A stretch of 64,000 nt of DNA, taken from an uncultured Shimia sp. (GTDB lineage: Bacteria; Pseudomonadota; Alphaproteobacteria; Rhodobacterales; Rhodobacteraceae). This document shows, piece after piece, positions 10,160-18,577 of the stretch; positions within the stretch are counted from its first letter, which is position 1; each line of letters begins with the position of its first letter. The DNA lies in the NCBI GenBank assembly GCA_937897325.1, contig CALCOY010000014.1, positions 124,001 through 188,000 on the forward strand, given 5' to 3'. The position numbers and the translations under genes were made by a program. The notes below the pieces were generated by a model that saw only the letters and a list, made by a program, of their open reading frames with translations, searched no databases and was not told where the DNA came from.

Positions 10160-11182
10160 ATGGGTTATCGCGTCGTTGTCGCCGGCGCCACAGGCAATGT
10201 GGGCCGCGAAATGCTGAACATCCTGGCCGAGCGTCAGTTTCCCGTGGATGAACTGGCACCGCTTGCCTCGCGCAAGTCGCTGGGCACGGAAGTCTCATTC
10301 GGCGACACGACATTGACGACAAAAGACCTCGACACGTTCGATTTCACCGGTTGGGACATTGCCCTGTTCGCCATCGGCTCCGAAGGCACAAAGACTTATG
10401 CGCCCAAGGCCGCAGCAGCAGGCTGTGTGGTCATCGATAACTCATCGCTCTACCGCTACGATCCCGATGTGCCGCTGATCGTGCCCGAGGTGAATGCCGA
10501 TGCGATTGACGGCTATTCCAAGAAAAACATAATCGCCAACCCGAATTGTTCGACCGCGCAAATGGTGGTGGCGCTGAAACCGCTTCACGACCGGGCACGG
10601 ATCAAGCGCGTTGTCGTCAGCACCTATCAATCAACATCGGGTGCAGGAAAGGCAGGCATGGACGAGCTTTGGGATCAGACGAAGGCCGTTTACAACCCGA
10701 CGGTCGAGGTCGAACCGAAAGCGTTCCAAAAGCAGATCGCCTTCAACGTGATTCCACAGATCGACGTTTTCATGGATGACGGGTCGACCAAGGAAGAATG
10801 GAAGATGGTGGCGGAAACGAAAAAGATCGTAGATACTTCTATCAAGGTCACGGCAACCTGCGTGCGCGTTCCGGTCTTTGTCGGTCATTCAGAAGCGGTG
10901 AACATCGAATTCGAGGAATTCCTCGATGAAGACGAAGCCCGCGATATCCTGCGTGAAGCCCCCGGTATCATGGTAATCGACAAGCGTGAGGCGGGTGGTT
11001 ACGTCTCGCCCATCGAATGTGTCGGTGACTATGCAACGTTTATCAGCCGCATCCGGCAAGATTCGACCGTTGAGAATGGAATCAACCTTTGGTGCGTCTC
11101 AGACAATCTGCGAAAAGGGGCCGCTTTGAACGCTGTGCAGATTGCCGAGGTCCTCGGTCAGCGGGTTCTGAAAAAAGGCTGA
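10160..11182 (+). CDS. asd: Aspartate-semialdehyde dehydrogenase
   Basis: 340 residues. It reduces aspartyl phosphate with NADPH to aspartate semialdehyde, the branch point to lysine/diaminopimelate, threonine and methionine. The nucleotide-binding motif VAGATGNVGREM is N-terminal; the active-site cysteine is Cys130 in NPNCSTAQM; the substrate-binding region reads STYQSTSGAGKAGM, and the conserved RVPVFVGHSEAVNIE follows. Start chosen after AAAGGAG. It stands alone with gaps on both sides. Confidence 0.96.
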   Translation: MGYRVVVAGATGNVGREMLNILAERQFPVDELAPLASRKSLGTEVSFGDTTLTTKDLDTFDFTGWDIALFAIGSEGTKTYAPKAAAAGCVVIDNSSLYRYDPDVPLIVPEVNADAIDGYSKKNIIANPNCSTAQMVVALKPLHDRARIKRVVVSTYQSTSGAGKAGMDELWDQTKAVYNPTVEVEPKAFQKQIAFNVIPQIDVFMDDGSTKEEWKMVAETKKIVDTSIKVTATCVRVPVFVGHSEAVNIEFEEFLDEDEARDILREAPGIMVIDKREAGGYVSPIECVGDYATFISRIRQDSTVENGINLWCVSDNLRKGAALNAVQIAEVLGQRVLKKG

Positions 11183-11199
11183 CGTGACGTCATAATCAC

Positions 11200-11239
11200 C
11201 CCTCGGGCGTAAAAGTTACCTAAACGTAACGTCCGAGGG
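11200..11239. repeat. Inverted repeat downstream of asd
   Basis: CCCTCGG at 11200-11206 pairs with CCGAGGG at 11233-11239, with a loop of 26. It is followed on the + strand by A residues, not T, so it is not a standard terminator in either direction. It may be an RNA structure at the asd transcript end. Confidence 0.4.
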
Positions 11240-11372
11240 AAAAAAGTGACTGATTTCCCCCTGAACATTTAAGTCAATGTGTGTTTTATCACAGACCAGC
11301 AAATGGCGAAAAATCGCCGAAAGCGAAAAGGTCAGTGAGACCAGCTTGACAACAATCTGGTGGGGGAACGCC

Positions 11373-11588
11373 ATGATGGAACTCTTTGGGATCAGTCTTA
11401 GCCGCACAATGCGTCGTCGTGCCAATCGCAAGGCAGCCGACCCGAACGCCGTTACGCGTCAGCAATTGACCGAGATCTTCGAAAACGATCTGAGCAGGAC
11501 GCCATTGCGCCGCCGCGCCGTCTTTCCCGTCCTGCGTCACGAGCCGCTGCCCGTCACCGACCGCCCACCGCTGGCAATCGCAGCCTAA
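11373..11588 (+). CDS. Small basic hypothetical protein
   Basis: 71 residues (MMELFGISLSRTMRRRANRK at the N-terminus), rich in arginine, no signal peptide and no membrane helix. GGGGGAA stands before the ATG at 11373. No family recognised. It is a single small gene in a 640-base gap between asd and the DUF4139 gene. It is reported with reserve because such arginine-rich short frames can arise by chance in GC-rich DNA. Confidence 0.45.
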   Translation: MMELFGISLSRTMRRRANRKAADPNAVTRQQLTEIFENDLSRTPLRRRAVFPVLRHEPLPVTDRPPLAIAA

Positions 11589-11599
11589 GCTGAACCGGA

Positions 11600-11778
11600 A
11601 AGAACACTTCGAAAAAGATCACTCACGGACTGGGGCGCCCCCGAAGCGCCGCACCGTCAGCTGCCGCCCAGATGAGGCAGGCCAACGTTCTAACCAAAGC
11701 ATCTTCTCCCTTCACGCTTTGGTTTGGAACGCTCAAGACAAGGGACGCCACCAGGGGTAGGGCGTCCCTTGTTTTTTT
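11600..11778 (+). ncRNA. Candidate small RNA ending in a strong terminator
   Basis: After the small gene a non-coding stretch holds a 9-base stem (AACCAAAGC at 11691-11699 with GCTTTGGTT at 11714-11722) whose loop is rich in pyrimidines (CTTCTCCCTTC), then the terminator at 11739-11778. Pyrimidine-rich loops able to pair with ribosome binding sites are known in alphaproteobacterial sRNAs. The 5' end is a guess; the element could equally be the 3' untranslated region of the small gene. Confidence 0.35.
11739..11778 (+). terminator. Rho-independent terminator
   Basis: An 11-base perfect stem, CAAGGGACGCC with GGCGTCCCTTG (loop of 11), followed by seven T residues. It lies 45 bases before the DUF4139 gene and ends a transcript from the region upstream. 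Confidence 0.93.
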
Positions 11779-11822
11779 CGGCCGCCGCCGCCAAAGCTGT
11801 TGCACCAATTTTGGGAGGTTTC

Positions 11823-13478
11823 ATGCGTCATCTTCTCGCAGTCGCTATTTGTGCAGCGCCTTTTATGGCTGGCGCGGACGTCTTTCGGGCCGAAAGCACG
11901 ATCAGTAAGGTAACGGTCTATCCGTCAACCGCGCAAATCACACGAAGCGCGGTGGTGTCGCTGCCTGCGGGCAGTCACGATCTGATTTTTGCAGATTTAC
12001 CAAGGGGGACGGATCCTGGTTCTGTTCGGGTAAGCGTTGCGGGCGCGCAGTTGGGCGCTGTGGCAATCCGCGATCGGGCACGCCCGCCTGCACCCGATCG
12101 GACGCGGCCGGATGTGCTGGCGGCCCAAACCCGGATCGAAAACATTGAAGCGCAAATCGAGACAGTGAGGGACGGTGCAGATCGTTTGCGCTTGACCGTT
12201 GCGGCCGCCGAGGCACGCCTTGCCTTCCTGAACGGGTTGAATGGCAATGGCGAAGAGACAGAGCGCTCCGTCGACACATTGCGCGCGCTTTCCAGGATGA
12301 TCGGAGAAGAATCCCTCGACGCGAACGAACAGTCGTTTGAGGCACAAATCGACGCGCGAGAAGCCGAAAGAGTGCTCGACGATTTGAACGAGGATCTGGA
12401 AGAGGCCCGGCAGGCCCTTGCCGCTTTGACCCCCGAGACCACGGATCGCCTTTACCTTGAGCTTGCGGTGTCGACCGCAGCGGCTTCAAAGGCCGAGGTG
12501 ACGATCACCTACGTCTCTCGGAACGCAGCCTGGAACCCGGTTTACGACATCTACCTGACACAGGACGAGAACGCCTCAGTAGATGTTGTGCGGGGCGCGC
12601 AGGTCTTTCAGGGATCGGGCGAAAACTGGACCGATGTCGCGCTAACGCTTTCCACACTAAAACCGAGCGGTCAGCTCGCGCCCGGAACGCTCTTTCCGCA
12701 ATTGCGGCAGATCGTCGATCCCGAGGCCGAACAGGCAGATTTACGCAGCCGACTGCGCCTGGGGGGCGTTGCCGAAAGCGACATGATGCTAACGCTGGAA
12801 GAACCTTTGGCAGACGCGCCCGTATCGCCTGCACCCAAGGTCGCCCAGACGATCACCACGGGCTATGCGGTCGTCTATGTCTATGCCAGCCCGGTCAGCG
12901 TCGCTTCTGGCGCCGACAATGTTCGCCTGAAGCTCGACACGCTGAGCCTGCCCGCGCAGATAGAAGCGCGCGCCGTTCCCATCCATAACAACACCGCGTT
13001 CCTCGCCGCCGACATGACGAACAACACGGGCGAGACGCTTCTGGCCTCTGCCGATGCGGCGCGCTTCGTTGACGGCGCCTTTGTGGGCCGGGGATCACTG
13101 CCGGAGATTCCCGAAGGCGAAACGGCGGACCTTTTCTTTGGGCCAATCGAGGGCTTGCGGCTGGAGCGCGTGATCCTGGATCAGACGGAAGGGGACCGGG
13201 GGCTTTTGTCCCGCACGAACGAACAAATGCTCAACACGAAGATCGCCCTGCGCAATCTGACAGATCAGACCTGGCCGGTCCGTCTGCTGGACCAGGTACC
13301 ATTCACGCAGCAGGAGGATCTTGAGATCAGCTGGTCCGCCACGCCTGCGCCGAGCGAAGAAAATGTCGAGGACCAGCGCGGCATTCTGGGTTGGGATCTT
13401 GAGATGGCACCCGGTCAGGAACAGGTCATCACCCTGCAGACGATTCTCAAATGGCCAAACGGGATGCTTTTGCGCTGA
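11823..13478 (+). CDS. DUF4139 (MuiA-like) exported protein
   Basis: 551 residues. A signal peptide (about 1-18, ending MAGA) is followed by a DUF4140-type N-terminal beta domain (STISKVTVYPSTAQITRSAV). A helical coiled-coil stretch (about 95-215, rich in E, A and R) leads into the DUF4139 beta-sandwich domain (AEVTITYVSRNAAWNPVYDI onward). Family members are often called mucoidy inhibitor A-like, without a settled function. Start chosen at 11823 after TGGGAGG; the open frame extends upstream over the terminator, which cannot be coding. A variant of the dispersed palindrome lies after its stop. Confidence 0.85.
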   Translation: MRHLLAVAICAAPFMAGADVFRAESTISKVTVYPSTAQITRSAVVSLPAGSHDLIFADLPRGTDPGSVRVSVAGAQLGAVAIRDRARPPAPDRTRPDVLAAQTRIENIEAQIETVRDGADRLRLTVAAAEARLAFLNGLNGNGEETERSVDTLRALSRMIGEESLDANEQSFEAQIDAREAERVLDDLNEDLEEARQALAALTPETTDRLYLELAVSTAAASKAEVTITYVSRNAAWNPVYDIYLTQDENASVDVVRGAQVFQGSGENWTDVALTLSTLKPSGQLAPGTLFPQLRQIVDPEAEQADLRSRLRLGGVAESDMMLTLEEPLADAPVSPAPKVAQTITTGYAVVYVYASPVSVASGADNVRLKLDTLSLPAQIEARAVPIHNNTAFLAADMTNNTGETLLASADAARFVDGAFVGRGSLPEIPEGETADLFFGPIEGLRLERVILDQTEGDRGLLSRTNEQMLNTKIALRNLTDQTWPVRLLDQVPFTQQEDLEISWSATPAPSEENVEDQRGILGWDLEMAPGQEQVITLQTILKWPNGMLLR

Positions 13479-13485
13479 TAGTTAA

Positions 13486-13504
13486 GAGGGCGTGTCGCCC
13501 GGCC
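13486..13504. repeat. Partial copy of the dispersed palindrome
   Basis: GGGCGTGTCGCCC (13488-13500) is the core of the repeat family seen at 1615, 1679, 23671 and 23736, here with shortened arms. It lies between the convergent DUF4139 and PII-like genes, 8-10 bases from both ends. Confidence 0.6.
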
Positions 13505-13510
13505 CTGACC

Positions 13511-13822
13511 CTAAAACCGCTCGGCCCGCAGGACTTCACAATCGCTGACCGTCACAACCCCAATATGACGGTCGACAACCTTGAACGCTGCCTCAAGCAA
13601 CGGGTCCAGGCGTTCAGGCTTGATCACGCACACCACTTGCACCATGCCGCCTGCACGGGTCACTTGACCCTCACGGCTCCATTCGCCGGACCGGCCCGAA
13701 CCACCCAGAACGGGCAGTATCGTAAAGCCGGTCACACCCGCGTCTTTCAAGACTTCGGTCAAACGGCGCTGCATGACCTGTTCGATGATGATGGCCACAC
13801 GTTTGGCTTGGTGGGTCTGCAT
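13511..13822 (-). CDS. PII-like regulatory protein (SbtB type)
   Basis: 103 residues with the ferredoxin-like PII pattern: AKRVAIIIEQVMQRRLTEVL, a region where the T-loop would be (PVLGGSGRSGEWSREG), and VVCVIKPERLDPLLEAAF. The canonical uridylylated tyrosine of GlnB is not visible and the C-terminal CGPxGC of some SbtB proteins is absent. It starts 3 bases after the stop of the SbtA-like transporter gene, with GGAGG inside that gene's end. In cyanobacteria SbtB binds adenyl nucleotides and controls the bicarbonate transporter SbtA; the same pairing is inferred here. Confidence 0.8.
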   Translation of the reverse strand: MQTHQAKRVAIIIEQVMQRRLTEVLKDAGVTGFTILPVLGGSGRSGEWSREGQVTRAGGMVQVVCVIKPERLDPLLEAAFKVVDRHIGVVTVSDCEVLRAERF

Positions 13823-13825
13823 GGC

Positions 13826-14803
13826 TCAGCCTCCTGTCAGTGCGCTTGCGAGGGCGATGTAAAGCGGGATGCCTAGCGTCAGATTGAACGGAAAGGTCAC
13901 GCCCAGCGAAAGGGTCAGATAGATCGACGGGTTTGCCTCGGGTAAGGCCACACGCATAGCCGCTGGCACTGCGATGTAGCTGGCTGAGGCCGACAGCACC
14001 ATGAAAAGTGCCACGCCCCCAGTCGACAACCCGAGCAGCAGGCCAGCCAACAGCCCGACGACTGAACCGACCAGCGGCATGATACCCCCAAAGGTCAGCA
14101 CGCCAGGCTTCAGCACGCCACTGCCCTCGCGCAGGCCCCGCCCCGCGACGAGGCCCATATCCAGCAGAAAGAGGCAAAGCACACCTTGAAACGGCGCCTC
14201 GATAAAGCTGGAAATCCTGTCAAAGCCCTCTTGCCCGGTGATCCCCCCGATCAAAAAGCTGCCGACCAGAAGCACAATGGATCCGTTCAAAAGGATCTCG
14301 CGCATCAATTCGGGATCCATGCGCCGGTTAGCTCCACCCCGAGAGATCAGCCAAAGGGCTGACAGGATCGCAGGCGCCTCCATCGCCGCAGCGACCGCAA
14401 CCATATAGCCTTCGTAAGAGATCCCGCTTGATTGCAGCACGGATGTGGCCGCGACAAAGGTCACGATCGAGATTGACCCGTAATGCGCAGCGACTGCCGC
14501 AGCGTCCAAGCGACTGAGCCCGCTCATCACCTTCAGAAGACCAAAGGCAATCAGTGGCAGCGCGGCCGACAGGACAATGCCCGCCAGTAGCGACAGGCCA
14601 AGTGTCAGGTCGATTCCGTGCGCCGCCACGCTGACCCCACCCTTAAATCCGATGGCAAAAAGCAGGTAGATCGACATTCCCTTTGCGACGGCCTCGGGGA
14701 TGTTCAGGTCGGACCGGGCAAGAGAGGCTGCGACCCCAAGGGCAAAGCTGAGAATGATGGGCGACAGAAGGTTGGTCGCGGCCATCGAAAGTATCTGGTC
14801 CAT
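13826..14803 (-). CDS. SbtA-like sodium-dependent bicarbonate transporter
   Basis: 325 residues, about ten membrane helices in two similar halves, as in the sodium-dependent bicarbonate transport family (SbtA). Visible family blocks include AIGFKGGVSVAAHG, AAHYGSISIVTFVAA and SASYIAVPAAMRVALPEANP, the last being the serine-rich second-half counterpart. It presumably brings bicarbonate into the cytoplasm with sodium. It is followed immediately by the PII-like gene. A strong hairpin lies 34 bases upstream of the start. Specificity for bicarbonate is inferred from the family and the partner gene. Confidence 0.82.
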   Translation of the reverse strand: MDQILSMAATNLLSPIILSFALGVAASLARSDLNIPEAVAKGMSIYLLFAIGFKGGVSVAAHGIDLTLGLSLLAGIVLSAALPLIAFGLLKVMSGLSRLDAAAVAAHYGSISIVTFVAATSVLQSSGISYEGYMVAVAAAMEAPAILSALWLISRGGANRRMDPELMREILLNGSIVLLVGSFLIGGITGQEGFDRISSFIEAPFQGVLCLFLLDMGLVAGRGLREGSGVLKPGVLTFGGIMPLVGSVVGLLAGLLLGLSTGGVALFMVLSASASYIAVPAAMRVALPEANPSIYLTLSLGVTFPFNLTLGIPLYIALASALTGG

Positions 14804-15154
14804 GCCAGGCCCTCATTCCGTTTTGTTCGGGCCGATGTAACGGTGATCGACTTTGGGGGAAAGTCGGACCGTTACCATTTTACCGGTGTCGGCGCTCTAA
14901 AGCGCAGGCTGCTCGCCATGATTACCCATTGCATTCAAGCTATGGCTGACAAACGCGCTGTTGCATTGGATGCAAAAATTGCCTGGCAACATTTCGACCC
15001 ACCGGCGCCCTTACACGGCTGGGCGACGCAATAGACTGAATTCACATAGAATTCGAGGGAAAAGACTGCTTGGAGATAACCATTTGGGAAGGCTGAGCGC
15101 ATTAGGTGAAGTCATGCCGTGGGGGCATATTGGGTGAGTAAGGAAGGTGAAACA
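14804..15154. other. Gap upstream of the SbtA-like gene
   Basis: About 350 bases between divergent genes. Apart from the large hairpin at 14837-14875 I see no structure. A short + strand frame ending at 15034 (MADKRAVALDAKIAWQHF) has no ribosome site and no recognisable family, so it is not called as a gene. Promoters for both flanking genes must lie here. Confidence 0.5.
14837..14875. promoter_or_regulatory. Long interrupted hairpin/operator upstream of the SbtA-like gene
   Basis: GTAACGGT (14837-14844) pairs with ACCGTTAC (14868-14875) and CGACTTT (14848-14854) with AAAGTCG (14860-14866) around a loop of five G. Fifteen paired bases with a 3/1 internal bulge lie 34 bases before the ATG of the transporter. 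It could be a leader hairpin or a protein-binding site. Confidence 0.55.
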
Positions 15155-15535
15155 GTGCAACATGTCATGCAATTCCGACCCGCTGAGATGGCGTCGGTCG
15201 ATCCCGATCGTCTAGCAGCGCTTTATTCCGAATTGGGCGAGGCAGGAGCAGAGGACGTGGTCTGCCGGGCCATGGAGGAGCTTGCTTTGCGCTTGTCGCA
15301 TTGCGACCGGCTCTACCGGACGGCGCAATGGGTGCAGCTGCGCAAAAGCGCCCGGTCGTTGATCGCGATCGCCGAACAGATCGGCATGCTCAAGCTGGCC
15401 CGGATCGCCGAAAGCGTTACGGATTGTATCGATGCGAAGAACGATGTGGCACTTGCCGCGACGGTCGCGCGTCTGATGCGGATCGGTGAAGGGTCACTTT
15501 CGGCAATCTGGGATTTGCAGGACGTCACGATCTGA
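15155..15535 (+). CDS. Small helical hypothetical protein (Hpt-like pattern)
   Basis: 126 residues from a GTG with AAGGAAGG before it. Mostly helical, no signal or membrane segment. The C-terminal 80 residues (RTAQWVQLRKSARSLIAIAE, IGMLKLARIAESVTDCI, VARLMRIGEGSLSAIWDL) have the heptad spacing of a histidine phosphotransfer domain, but the position of the phospho-accepting histidine holds arginine/serine. It could be a pseudo-Hpt or an unrelated helical bundle. Located 60 bases before the M17 aminopeptidase gene. Alternative starts are the GTG at 15134 and the ATG at 15167. Confidence 0.65.
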   Translation: MQHVMQFRPAEMASVDPDRLAALYSELGEAGAEDVVCRAMEELALRLSHCDRLYRTAQWVQLRKSARSLIAIAEQIGMLKLARIAESVTDCIDAKNDVALAATVARLMRIGEGSLSAIWDLQDVTI

Positions 15536-15596
15536 CGCTTGCAGGGCCTTGGAATGCGGTTAGGGTTGGGGCCAATGACCTCAGCCCGGATTGCCC

Positions 15597-16970
15597 ATGC
15601 CGTTACGATTTGAGAATAAGACCTCGGAAGCCACGCAACTGACGCTTTTGGCGGAAGATGCGGTGGCCGACTGGCTTGCAAAGCAAGGCGACGAGGTCAC
15701 CACATGGTGCGAACGCCACGGCTTTAAGGGCGCAGTTGGTCAGGGCCTTTTGCTGCCCGGCGGTCAAAAGGCGGTGGTGGGCTATGGGTCGGCGGCGAAA
15801 CGAACACGCGCGCGCTTTCATCTGGCCGCTGGAATGGCGACGCTGCCTGCAGGCACCTATGCCTTGCAGACCGAATTGGACCAAGATTCGCTAGAGACAG
15901 AGTGTTTAGGCTGGCTTTTGTCCACGTACCGCTTCGACCGCTACGCATCGCAGTCGAAGCCCAGCGCAAGGCTGATCGCGCCTGACGATATCGATGCGCA
16001 GCGGCTGGAGACTATCGCTGCGGGGGAAGCCCTTTCCCGCGATCTGATCAACACGCCTGCTGCCGACATGGGGCCCCCGGATCTAGAGCTCGCCGCACGC
16101 GATCTGGCCGAGATGCATGACGCGGAAATCACGGTCATTGAAGGCGATGCCCTACTCGATCAGAATTTTCCGATGATCCACACGGTCGGGCGCGCGGCGG
16201 ATCGCCCACCTCGTCTGATTGACATGCGGTGGGGGAATGCAGGCCCAACGCTGACGTTGGTCGGCAAGGGCGTCTGCTTTGACACGGGCGGTTTGAATCT
16301 GAAACCGGCCTCCTCTATGGGCCTGATGAAGAAGGATATGGGTGGCGCAGCAGCCGTTCTAGGTCTCGCATCGATGATCATGGGAACGGGTCAAAAGCTG
16401 CGTTTACGGGTTCTGGTAGCGGCGGTCGAGAACTCGGTCGCCGGAAATGCCTACCGGCCACAGGATATTCTGAACTCACGCAAAGGCCTCACGGTCGAGA
16501 TCAACAACACCGATGCCGAAGGGCGCCTTGTCCTGGCTGATGCGCTGGCACTGGCGGATGAGGAAACGCCTGATCTGATCGTCTCGATGGCGACGCTGAC
16601 AGGGGCCGCACGGGTGGCGGTTGGCCCAGACCTGGCCCCCTTCTACACCGATCAATCAAATCATGCGCAAAAGCTTGAAACTGCGGCCGAGGTTGTCGCC
16701 GACCCAGTTTGGCGGATGCCATTCCACGATCCCTACGAAACAATGATCGAACCGGGGATCGCCAATCTCGACAATGCGCCGAAAGGTGGCTTTGCTGGCT
16801 CGATCACCGCAGCACTCTTCTTGCGGCGGTTCGTGACGGACAGTCCTGCCTACATGCATTTTGATATTTATGGATGGCAGCCCCATGCCGCGCCGGGCCG
16901 ACCGAAAGGCGGGGTCGGCCAAGGCACGCGCGCGCTTCTCGCTGCACTGCCGGATATTCTGGGCCTATGA
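15597..16970 (+). CDS. Leucyl aminopeptidase family protein (M17)
   Basis: 457 residues. A cytoplasmic metalloaminopeptidase that removes N-terminal residues from peptides with two divalent metal ions. The metal/lysine motif VGKGVCFDTGGLNLKP is followed by MKKDMGGAA and the M17 signature NTDAEGRLVLADAL (about residues 304-317). The N-terminal domain is shorter and divergent compared with PepA. The start is taken as ATG at 15597; the ribosome site is weak. The stop overlaps the ATG of the NlpC/P60 gene (ATGA), so the two are translationally coupled, suggesting joint peptide or muropeptide breakdown. Confidence 0.93.
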   Translation: MPLRFENKTSEATQLTLLAEDAVADWLAKQGDEVTTWCERHGFKGAVGQGLLLPGGQKAVVGYGSAAKRTRARFHLAAGMATLPAGTYALQTELDQDSLETECLGWLLSTYRFDRYASQSKPSARLIAPDDIDAQRLETIAAGEALSRDLINTPAADMGPPDLELAARDLAEMHDAEITVIEGDALLDQNFPMIHTVGRAADRPPRLIDMRWGNAGPTLTLVGKGVCFDTGGLNLKPASSMGLMKKDMGGAAAVLGLASMIMGTGQKLRLRVLVAAVENSVAGNAYRPQDILNSRKGLTVEINNTDAEGRLVLADALALADEETPDLIVSMATLTGAARVAVGPDLAPFYTDQSNHAQKLETAAEVVADPVWRMPFHDPYETMIEPGIANLDNAPKGGFAGSITAALFLRRFVTDSPAYMHFDIYGWQPHAAPGRPKGGVGQGTRALLAALPDILGL

Positions 16971-17752
16971 GTGACCGTCGAACCATGCCGGATCCCAACC
17001 TCGTCGACGGATCCAGCCCCGCGCGGGTGGCGGTGACGATGACAGACCTGCTTGCCCGTCCGGGCGGGCCGCGTGACCGCCAGCTGATCTTTGGCGAAGA
17101 GGTAACGGTCCTGGGGGGTGCGAACGGCCACAGTTATGTAAAGGCCACACGGGATGGATATGTAGGTTTCGTGACCGCAGATATACTTGAACCTTCCTCA
17201 GCTCCAACCCATTGGGTCATGGCACCCGCAACGCATGCCTATGAGGCAGCGAACTTCAAGTCGCCGGACCTGATGCCGTTGAGTTTCGGCAGCCGTGTCG
17301 TCGCCATCGACACCAACGCCAAGTTTTTCGAGACCAACAAGGGCTTTGTCCCCAGCCAGCATCTGGCGCCGATTGAGTCGCGGGCTGAAGATCCGCTTGA
17401 AATCGCCACACTGTTTCTGGGCACGCCCTATCTTTGGGGCGGCAACAGCCGTTGGGGGCTTGATTGTTCGGGGCTGGTGCAAGCCGCCCTTCTGGCCTGC
17501 GGGATCCCCTGCCCCGGTGACAGCGATCAGCAGATGGAGATGGTTGGTCACGCGCTCCAGGATGGCGCGGAGAAGCGACGTGGCGATCTGCTGTTCTGGA
17601 AGGGACATGTCGCCTTTGTAATTGACCCAGAGACGATGCTGCATGCGAATGTCCATCACATGTCCGTGGCTTATGAAAACTTGACCGAAGCGATTGAACG
17701 GATCGAAGCGCAGGGCGACGGACCTGTGATCGGACATCGTCGCTTTTTGTGA
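16967..17752 (+). CDS. NlpC/P60 family cell-wall peptidase with SH3-like domains
   Basis: 261 residues. The N-terminal part (about 15-125) holds two SH3-like segments (VTVLGGANGHSYVKATRDGY). The C-terminal NlpC/P60 domain has the catalytic cysteine in LDCSGLVQAAL (about residue 168) and the histidine in WKGHVAFVI. Such enzymes cut gamma-D-glutamyl-diamino acid bonds in peptidoglycan peptides (dipeptidyl-peptidase VI-like). No signal peptide is seen, so it more likely acts on recycled muropeptides in the cytoplasm. Coupled by ATGA to the aminopeptidase gene. Confidence 0.9.
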   Translation: MSDRRTMPDPNLVDGSSPARVAVTMTDLLARPGGPRDRQLIFGEEVTVLGGANGHSYVKATRDGYVGFVTADILEPSSAPTHWVMAPATHAYEAANFKSPDLMPLSFGSRVVAIDTNAKFFETNKGFVPSQHLAPIESRAEDPLEIATLFLGTPYLWGGNSRWGLDCSGLVQAALLACGIPCPGDSDQQMEMVGHALQDGAEKRRGDLLFWKGHVAFVIDPETMLHANVHHMSVAYENLTEAIERIEAQGDGPVIGHRRFL

Positions 17753-17754
17753 TG

Positions 17755-17771
17755 CTGTCAATTTCTGACAG
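17755..17771. promoter_or_regulatory. Probable operator of the WYL-type regulator
   Basis: Perfect inverted repeat CTGTCA-ATTTC-TGACAG, 22 bases upstream of the ATG of the HTH-WYL regulator. Position and symmetry fit self-regulation by a dimeric helix-turn-helix protein; no direct evidence. Confidence 0.55.
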
Positions 17772-17792
17772 GGTGTGTGATATGCTCTGACC

Positions 17793-18512
17793 ATGTCACG
17801 CACTCACCGACTTTTCCAATTGATGCAAGCGCTGCGCAGGGCGACACCACCTGTCACGGCAACCTATCTGGCGCAGGACATGCAGGTGTCACTCCGCACG
17901 ATCTACAGAGACATCGAAACACTTCGCAGCCTTGGCGCGGTGATCGATGGGGCAGCGGGCTTTGGCTTTACCCTGATAGAGGATGCTGCCCTGCCTCCGC
18001 TTGGGTTTGAGGATGACGAACTTGAGGCATTGGTTCTGGGGCTGCGCGAAGTCGCAGTGATCGGTGATCCGGCGCTGGCAAAAGCGTCAGAGTCGGCGCT
18101 GTCAAAGATCCAGGCGCGGGTGCCCGCGCGGCAGGCCCATCGGCTCAAACATGCGGTTCTGGACGCGCGGCGATACTGGCGCCCCCCCGAACCGGTGATC
18201 AATGTGGCACAATTGCGTGAGGCGACGTGGGAAGAACTTTGCGTGTCCTTCGGCTATGAGGACGGCAAAGGCAACCAGACGCGCCGGACGGTCAAACCCC
18301 TCGGGATCATGTACATGGACAATTCCAACATGCTTTCGGCCTGGTGCAAGCTGCGCAAGGCATTCCGGATCTTTCGGCTGGACCGCATGCAGGATTTGGA
18401 AGTGACAGAAGAAAGCTTCAGACCGCACCGGGTATCGCTGCTGCGCCAGCATCTGGAAGCCATCAGAGCAGAGATACATTCTTCGGCGAAGGATTGCGTG
18501 AGCAGTGATTGA
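17793..18512 (+). CDS. YafY-type HTH/WYL-domain transcriptional regulator
   Basis: 239 residues. Residues 1-60 are a winged helix-turn-helix (RTHRLFQLMQAL, VTATYLAQDMQVSLRTIYRD), the usual YafY/DeoR-like start. The C-terminal ligand-binding WYL domain is recognisable by AWCKLRKAFRIFRLDRM (about residue 180-196), but the defining W-Y-L triplet is replaced by N-M-L in DNSNMLSAW. The family senses small molecules or nucleic acids and often represses its own gene. An inverted repeat lies just upstream. No neighbouring target is obvious. Confidence 0.86.
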   Translation: MSRTHRLFQLMQALRRATPPVTATYLAQDMQVSLRTIYRDIETLRSLGAVIDGAAGFGFTLIEDAALPPLGFEDDELEALVLGLREVAVIGDPALAKASESALSKIQARVPARQAHRLKHAVLDARRYWRPPEPVINVAQLREATWEELCVSFGYEDGKGNQTRRTVKPLGIMYMDNSNMLSAWCKLRKAFRIFRLDRMQDLEVTEESFRPHRVSLLRQHLEAIRAEIHSSAKDCVSSD

Positions 18513-18577
18513 TCCTTTGTGAATTGCGTAGTTCGGGCTAGCATCGGGGCAAAGCAGTATAAAAATATGAGGCAAAG

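Noticed and set aside
14618-15034. 138-codon plus-strand frame upstream of the SbtA-like gene
   Set aside because: It overlaps the transporter gene start and the hairpin, and has no ribosome site or recognisable domain.
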